Source of the DNA: an uncultured Clostridia bacterium
GTDB lineage: Bacteria > Bacillota > Clostridia > Oscillospirales > Butyricicoccaceae
Direction: 5' to 3'
Assembly (NCBI GenBank): GCA_947856675.1
Contig: CANUCM010000067.1
Coordinates: 15,977-79,976, forward strand
Length of the DNA stretch: 64,000 nt
The translations under genes were made by a program, and so were the position numbers. Under the pieces are notes generated by a model. It had not been told where the DNA came from and made no database searches. It saw only the letters and a list, made by a program, of their open reading frames with translations. Within the stretch, counting starts at the first letter, position 1; each line of letters begins with the position of its first letter. Positions 59,746 to 64,000 of this stretch are shown here, one piece after another.

Positions 59746-60582
59746 ATGAAGCGAATCAGCGAAGCCATTTCTGAAAGCATGCCGCGCATGACACGCGGTC
59801 AGCGCCTTTTGGCAGCCTTTGTCACAGAGCATTGTGACCGGGCTGCGTTTATGAGCTCTTTTGATCTTGCTGCCGTTTCCGGCGTCAGCCAATCGACCGT
59901 TATCCGCTTTGCCTCTGCGCTTGGATATGAAAGCTATACAGCTTTACAGCAGGCTTTACAGCTTGAGTTAAAGTACCGCCTTTCTACTTTGGAACGCTTT
60001 GAAATGATTGAGGACGCCGAATCGGACACTGCGGTTTTGGAGGGGATTGCCGCAGCCGATTCCGTCAACATCAAAAAAAATATTTCACGCAACGGAGCAG
60101 AGGCCATTGCCGCAATGTGCACCCGGCTTTCCTTTGCCTCGAAGGTGTATGTGTACGGCCAGGGGCACTGCGCCGCAGCCGCCATATACATCAGCTCTTA
60201 TCTGCGTTTTTTATTGCACAGTGTATGCTGCCTGAACCAGACCGGCGAAGAACCCTTGTTTTCCGCCAGCGATATCGACTGCGGTGACCTGCTTCTTCTC
60301 CTATCCTTTCCCGCTCATTCCGACGCGACAAAACGGCTTGCCGCTTACGCCCGCGAGCGGGGCGCCGCCGTCGCGGTCGTCAGCGAAAGCGCCGACTCCG
60401 ACATCGCGCGCAGCGCCGATGCCGCTTTGGTCTGCGAATGCGGAGATTTCGGAGTCAACGGCTCCCTTGCGCCGCTGATGTCCCTGTGCACCTGCATCGT
60501 ATGTCTTTTGGCACGCGGCGATGAAAAAGCACAAAAGCGCCTGCGCAATGCGGGCGATGCCATACATTTTAAGGGAGAATAA
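59746..60582 (+). CDS. MurR/RpiR family transcriptional regulator
   Basis: A 278-residue protein with an N-terminal HTH domain (about 1-80, including SGVSQSTVIRFASALGY) and a SIS sugar-phosphate-binding domain (about 115-235). It likely represses or activates genes in response to a phosphosugar; target genes are not obvious nearby. Confidence 0.92.
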   Translation: MKRISEAISESMPRMTRGQRLLAAFVTEHCDRAAFMSSFDLAAVSGVSQSTVIRFASALGYESYTALQQALQLELKYRLSTLERFEMIEDAESDTAVLEGIAAADSVNIKKNISRNGAEAIAAMCTRLSFASKVYVYGQGHCAAAAIYISSYLRFLLHSVCCLNQTGEEPLFSASDIDCGDLLLLLSFPAHSDATKRLAAYARERGAAVAVVSESADSDIARSADAALVCECGDFGVNGSLAPLMSLCTCIVCLLARGDEKAQKRLRNAGDAIHFKGE

Positions 60583-60591
60583 TCAAATCGT

Positions 60592-61842
60592 ATGAATGTT
60601 GCCATTATCGGCGGGGGAGCTGCCGGCATGATGGCCGCCTGCGCGGCCGCCGGGCACGGCGCCCGTGTAACCCTTATAGAACGCAATGCGTTTTTGGGTG
60701 TCAAGCTGAACATCACCGGCAAAGGCCGGTGCAATGTCACCAATAACTGCGATGTGCGCGAGCTGGTCGCTTCGGTTCTGGGCACAAACGGCCGTTTTCT
60801 GTACAGCTGCTTTTCCGGTTTTGACGCGCAGGATACCATGGCTTTTTTTGAAGAGCTTGGCGTTGCGCTGAAAACCGAACGCGGCAACCGCGTGTTTCCC
60901 GTCTCCGATCGTGCCAAGGACATCAGCGGAGCGCTCCGACACCGCATGAATCAGCTGGGTGTCCGCATTGTTCATGCCCGGGTTTTGGATTTTTGTGTTC
61001 ATGAGGGGCGCATTGCCGGTGTCCGCACCAAGGACGGCCTGCTGACTGCACAGCAGTTTATTCTGGCAACCGGCGGGGTCACTTATCCCCGTACCGGATC
61101 CGACGGCGACGGGCACCGCCTTGCCCGCAGCCTGGGCCATACCGTGACAGAGCTCAGGCCTTCGCTTGTTCCTCTGGTTTCCGACAGCGACATATGCCCG
61201 CAGCTGGAAGGCCTGTCCCTTCGGAATGTCGCGCTGCGTGTCATGCGGGAAAAACGCGTGCTGTATGAGGATTTCGGCGAAATGCTTTTTACCGGGCAGG
61301 GCGTTTCAGGCCCGATGATTCTGAGCGCGTCGGCACACCTTGCACATTCCGGCCGCTATGACTGCACGCTTCACATTGATTTAAAGCCTGCACTGGATTT
61401 CCAGGCGCTTGACAAGCGTATCCTGCGCGATTTCTCGGAAGCGCAAAACCGCAACTTTTCCAACTGCCTGCAAAGGCTGCTGCCGCAAAAACTCATTCCG
61501 GTCATCATTCGCCTTTCCGGCATTGACGCGGCGCAAAAGGTCAACAGCATTACCCGTGCGCAAAGGGAGGCGCTGTGCGCGCTGATAAAGGATGTGCACA
61601 TTCCCATCAACGGGCCCGGATCTCTCAGCGAGGCGGTTGTCACCGCCGGAGGCGTTGCACTGTCGGAAGTCGACCCCAAAACCCTGCGCTCCCGCCGGGT
61701 TCCCAACCTGTATTTCGCCGGTGAAATTCTCGACGCGGATGCGTATACCGGCGGATTTAACCTTCAGATTGCGTGGTCCACCGGCTTTCGGGCCGGCATT
61801 TCGGCCGCAAATTGTTCCGAGGAGGAAGCAGAGCTTTTATGA
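60592..61842 (+). CDS. HI0933-family NAD(P)/FAD-dependent oxidoreductase
   Basis: A 416-residue flavoprotein with the N-terminal GGGAAGMMAA dinucleotide fold, the KLNITGKGRCNVTN stretch and the C-terminal GGFNLQIAWSTG. Similar to YhiN/BaiN. Its reaction here is unknown; a related gut bacterial protein was linked to bile-acid reduction. Overlaps cmk by 4 bases. Confidence 0.9.
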   Translation: MNVAIIGGGAAGMMAACAAAGHGARVTLIERNAFLGVKLNITGKGRCNVTNNCDVRELVASVLGTNGRFLYSCFSGFDAQDTMAFFEELGVALKTERGNRVFPVSDRAKDISGALRHRMNQLGVRIVHARVLDFCVHEGRIAGVRTKDGLLTAQQFILATGGVTYPRTGSDGDGHRLARSLGHTVTELRPSLVPLVSDSDICPQLEGLSLRNVALRVMREKRVLYEDFGEMLFTGQGVSGPMILSASAHLAHSGRYDCTLHIDLKPALDFQALDKRILRDFSEAQNRNFSNCLQRLLPQKLIPVIIRLSGIDAAQKVNSITRAQREALCALIKDVHIPINGPGSLSEAVVTAGGVALSEVDPKTLRSRRVPNLYFAGEILDADAYTGGFNLQIAWSTGFRAGISAANCSEEEAELL

Positions 61843-62519
61843 AGCACATCAACATCGCCATTGACGGACCTTCCGGCGCGGGCAAGAGCACGCTGGCCCG
61901 TCTGCTGGCACAGGAGCTCCAGTTTATTTATGTGGACACCGGCGCCATGTACCGGGCCGTCGGGCTGTATATGGCCCGGGCCGGTCTGAAAAACCACGAT
62001 GTCGAAGGCATCGTGCGGCTTTTGCCTTGTGTGCGCATAGAACTCCGGTACGAAAACGGCATGCAGGAAATTTTCCTGAACGGCGAAAATGTCAGCCGCG
62101 CTATCCGGACGGAAGAAGCTTCGCGCTGGGCTTCCGACGTTTCAGCCATCCCGCAGGTGCGCGCGTTTCTGCTGGATGCGCAGCGGGATATGGCAAAAAA
62201 GGGAAATGTCATTATGGACGGCCGGGACATCGGCACGGTGGTTTTGCCCGAAGCCGATGTGAAAATTTTTCTTACGGCCAGCAGTGAGGATCGCGCGCGG
62301 CGCAGGTACGAAGAACTGCGCGAAAAAGGGGAGGACGTCGTGTACGAGGACGTGCTGCGCCATCTTCTGGATCGTGATGCGCAGGATTCGGGGAGGAAAA
62401 CCGCCCCTTTGCGCGCCGCTGACGACGCCATACTCATGAATACGACCGGCAATACGCTGGAGCAGTCGCTCGGCGCCCTTCGTGCCGTCATTAAGGAGAA
62501 AACAAAACATGTGGTTTAA
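61839..62519 (+). CDS. cmk: Cytidylate kinase
   Basis: A 226-residue P-loop kinase beginning NIAIDGPSGAGKST (Walker A), with VDTGAMYR, MDGRDIGTVVLPEAD and the C-terminal TTGNTLEQ. Phosphorylates CMP/dCMP. Precedes plsC and the IspH-S1 fusion; in Clostridia the order is typical. Confidence 0.97.
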   Translation: MKHINIAIDGPSGAGKSTLARLLAQELQFIYVDTGAMYRAVGLYMARAGLKNHDVEGIVRLLPCVRIELRYENGMQEIFLNGENVSRAIRTEEASRWASDVSAIPQVRAFLLDAQRDMAKKGNVIMDGRDIGTVVLPEADVKIFLTASSEDRARRRYEELREKGEDVVYEDVLRHLLDRDAQDSGRKTAPLRAADDAILMNTTGNTLEQSLGALRAVIKEKTKHVV

Positions 62520-63096
62520 GGTTTGTTACTGGGTTGTATACGTTGTGCTCAAGCCTCTGTACCGCTTTCGCTTTTACGGACGCGAAAAGCTTCCGCAGGG
62601 CGGCGTTGTGGTGTGCGCCAACCACACCTCGCTCATCGACGCCGTTTTGCTGGTTTTATCGCTCGGCCCCAACTGCCGGCTCTCCGCCATGGGAAAGGCG
62701 GAACTGTTTAAAAATCCAATTCTCCGCTGGATTTTAAAAAGCCTGCACGTTTTTCCGGTCAACCGGGGAAAAAATGATATTTCTGCCATCAAAAATTCGC
62801 TCAAAGCCCTGAAAGACGGGCGCCAGCTCGTTATTTTTCCCGAAGGCACCCGTGTTCATGAAGGCGAAACGGCTGAGGCCAAAACGGGCGCAGGCATGCT
62901 GTCTTTGCGCGCCGGCGTCCCCGTCATGCCCGTGTACATTACGGCCGATAAAAAATTCTTCCACGTCAGCCGTGTAATTTACGGAACGCCATTTCTCCCT
63001 TCATGCGAAGGCCGCCCGACCTCGGAGGATTATCACCGCGTTACCAATGAGATCATGGCCGCCATCCATGCGGCAAAAGAGGCGCTGCCGGCATGA
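62509..63096 (+). CDS. plsC: 1-acyl-sn-glycerol-3-phosphate acyltransferase
   Basis: A 195-residue membrane-associated enzyme with NHTSLID (HxxxxD motif), FPVNRG and FPEGTR (about 112-117). It makes phosphatidic acid. The ATG overlaps the end of cmk by 11 bases; AAGGAG is 10 bases upstream. Confidence 0.95.
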   Translation: MWFKVCYWVVYVVLKPLYRFRFYGREKLPQGGVVVCANHTSLIDAVLLVLSLGPNCRLSAMGKAELFKNPILRWILKSLHVFPVNRGKNDISAIKNSLKALKDGRQLVIFPEGTRVHEGETAEAKTGAGMLSLRAGVPVMPVYITADKKFFHVSRVIYGTPFLPSCEGRPTSEDYHRVTNEIMAAIHAAKEALPA

Positions 63097-64000
63097 AAAT
63101 TACTGTAGGAAGCAAGGCCGGCTACTGTTACGGCGTACGCCGTGCCGTTGAAATGGCCCTCAAGGAAAGCGAAACCCCGGGGGCGCTGTACACCGCAGGC
63201 CCCATTATCCACAACAAACAGGTCATTGCGCAGCTCGAGCAGCGCGGCGCGCATGCAGCAGACGACGTATCCCAGATTCCAAAAGGCGTCCGTGTTATCA
63301 TCCGCGCCCACGGCCTTCCGCCGCAGGATATCGACGCCCTGCGCAAATCAGGATGCACCCTGATTGACGCAACCTGCCCGAATGTCGCGCAGATTCACCG
63401 CATCGTCGAGTGTGAAAGCGCCGCCGGCCGCAGCGTACTGGTCATCGGAAAACACGGCCACCCTGAAGTGCAGGCCATTGCCGCAAGAGCAGGGGAGGGG
63501 GCTGTCATCGCCGAAACGCCGGAAGAAGTGGAGCAGGCTGCCCTTTCTCTGGCGGAACACCCCGTCAGTGTCGTGGTTCAAACCACATTCCAACGAAAAA
63601 TCTGCGATCAGTTTGTAAATAAATTAAAAAAGACTTGTCATGACCTATTGTTTTTTGATACAATATGTAAAGCTACCGATGAACGTCAGAGCGAGGCGTA
63701 TCGGTACGCTTCGGAATCCGACGCGGTCGTCGTGATAGGGGATCGCCACAGCAGCAACACCCGAAGCTTGTTTGAGCTTTGCCGCAGCGTCTGCCCCAAT
63801 ACGGTGCAGATTGAATCGGCGGAAGAACTGCCCGTTTCACAGCTGCGGGGAGCACGGAACCTTTTTATCACTGCTGGCGCATCCACGCCGGATTCTATCA
63901 TTAAGGAGGTAAGCAGCAAGATGAGTGACGAAATCAAAATGAACGAAACCGAAAGCTTCGAGGAACTTCTGGAGCAATCTCTCAAAACTTTACATACAGG
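63093..64000 (+). CDS. ispH-rpsA: IspH-ribosomal protein S1 fusion (3' truncated by window edge)
   Basis: Open from ATG 63093 to the window end with no stop. Residues 1-~275 are 4-hydroxy-3-methylbut-2-enyl diphosphate reductase: Fe-S Cys12 (GYCYGV), Cys in DATCPNV and Cys in DTICKATDERQ, with AHG and GKHGHPE. After residue ~276 a SDEIKMNETESFEELLEQSL stretch starts the S1-like part. IspH makes the isoprenoid precursors IPP and DMAPP; S1 binds mRNA. IspH-S1 fusions occur in Clostridia. The S1 portion beyond this point cannot be seen. An internal promoter and ribosome binding site lie before the S1 part. Confidence 0.93.
   Translation, partial: MKITVGSKAGYCYGVRRAVEMALKESETPGALYTAGPIIHNKQVIAQLEQRGAHAADDVSQIPKGVRVIIRAHGLPPQDIDALRKSGCTLIDATCPNVAQIHRIVECESAAGRSVLVIGKHGHPEVQAIAARAGEGAVIAETPEEVEQAALSLAEHPVSVVVQTTFQRKICDQFVNKLKKTCHDLLFFDTICKATDERQSEAYRYASESDAVVVIGDRHSSNTRSLFELCRSVCPNTVQIESAEELPVSQLRGARNLFITAGASTPDSIIKEVSSKMSDEIKMNETESFEELLEQSLKTLHT
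63635..63664 (+). promoter_or_regulatory. Internal sigma-A-like promoter inside the ispH part of the fusion
   Basis: TTGTCA, 18 bases, TACAAT with an extended TGA before the -10, in a local AT-rich stretch (about 63600-63670) unusual for this gene. Confidence 0.5.
63903..63923 (+). promoter_or_regulatory. Internal ribosome binding site and ATG for the S1 part
   Basis: AAGGAGG at 63903-63909, 11 bases before ATG 63921, which begins the S1-like sequence. It could let S1 be translated separately. Confidence 0.5.

Noticed and set aside
1..64000. CRISPR array, tRNA/rRNA genes, insertion sequences, prophage or toxin-antitoxin pairs
   Set aside because: No direct-repeat arrays with spacers, no cloverleaf or rRNA sequence, and no transposase, integrase or obvious toxin-antitoxin genes were found anywhere in the window.

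Overview
The window reads as ordinary chromosome from an endospore-forming, anaerobic-type Clostridia. By eye the GC is in the mid-50s percent, and gene content and order resemble the Oscillospiraceae/Ruminococcaceae side of the class. The evidence is SpoIVA next to a SipL-like protein, a SpoIVFA/SpoIVFB-like pair, YpeB, YtfI/YtfJ, RicT, a cyclic-di-AMP receptor, frequent GTG/TTG starts after strong AGGAGG sites, and an IspH-ribosomal protein S1 fusion. No species can be named from the sequence alone. I see no tRNA, rRNA, CRISPR array, insertion sequence or prophage, and no gene-free stretch longer than 300 bases.

Layout. 1-1157: end of a shikimate block (AroE-AroK fusion, AroQ). 1191-2510: ypeB on the minus strand. 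2668-7045: an aminotransferase, WecA- and WecB-type polymer-initiation enzymes and an unknown anchored protein. 7042-8085: three small unknown genes on the minus strand. 8201-9158: a phosphodiesterase and a membrane protein. 9189-9812: nth. 9965-12055: glyA and a CPBP protease. 12118-19675: an eight-gene minus-strand run (membrane protein, HAD phosphatase, FemAB, divergent Alr, Orn/Lys/Arg decarboxylase-like, DarA, HolB, RicT). 19800-20822: gap. 21043-22164: a histidine-kinase-like protein without its H-box histidine. 22222-24438: a glycosyltransferase-CsaB fusion. 24686-31831: the complete F-type ATP synthase operon. 31951-36744: spore morphogenesis genes. 36812-39278: a radical SAM pair. 39388-42877: rplS-lepB-rbgA-rnhB-yraN and a phosphoesterase. 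42916-46301: tig-clpP-clpX. 46406-50204: oppBCDF on the minus strand. 50447-54808: lon-engB-lysA. 54849 to the end: a site-2 protease, scpA-scpB-ytfI-ytfJ-dac-rluB, an RpiR regulator, a flavoprotein, and cmk-plsC-ispH/rpsA.

The genes fall into a few themes. One is envelope and spore building (WecA/WecB, FemAB, CsaB fusion, LysA, Dac, SpoIVA/SipL, SpoIVF). A second is energy and central metabolism (ATP synthase, gap, glyA, shikimate genes). A third is protein quality control (Tig, ClpXP, Lon) with ribosome assembly (RplS, RbgA, EngB, RluB). The fourth is replication and segregation (HolB, ScpAB).

The observations most worth following are: the two-carboxylate (Na+-type) ion-binding motif of the ATP synthase c subunit; the kinase-like protein with Arg in place of the H-box His; the IspH-S1 fusion that carries its own internal promoter and ribosome binding site; the three-gene unknown cluster whose upstream octamer matches the one before spoIVA; a site-2 protease that appears to lack a canonical start codon; and an alanine-racemase-like protein with substituted active-site positions. 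I did not find strong evidence for a wholly new multi-gene system.
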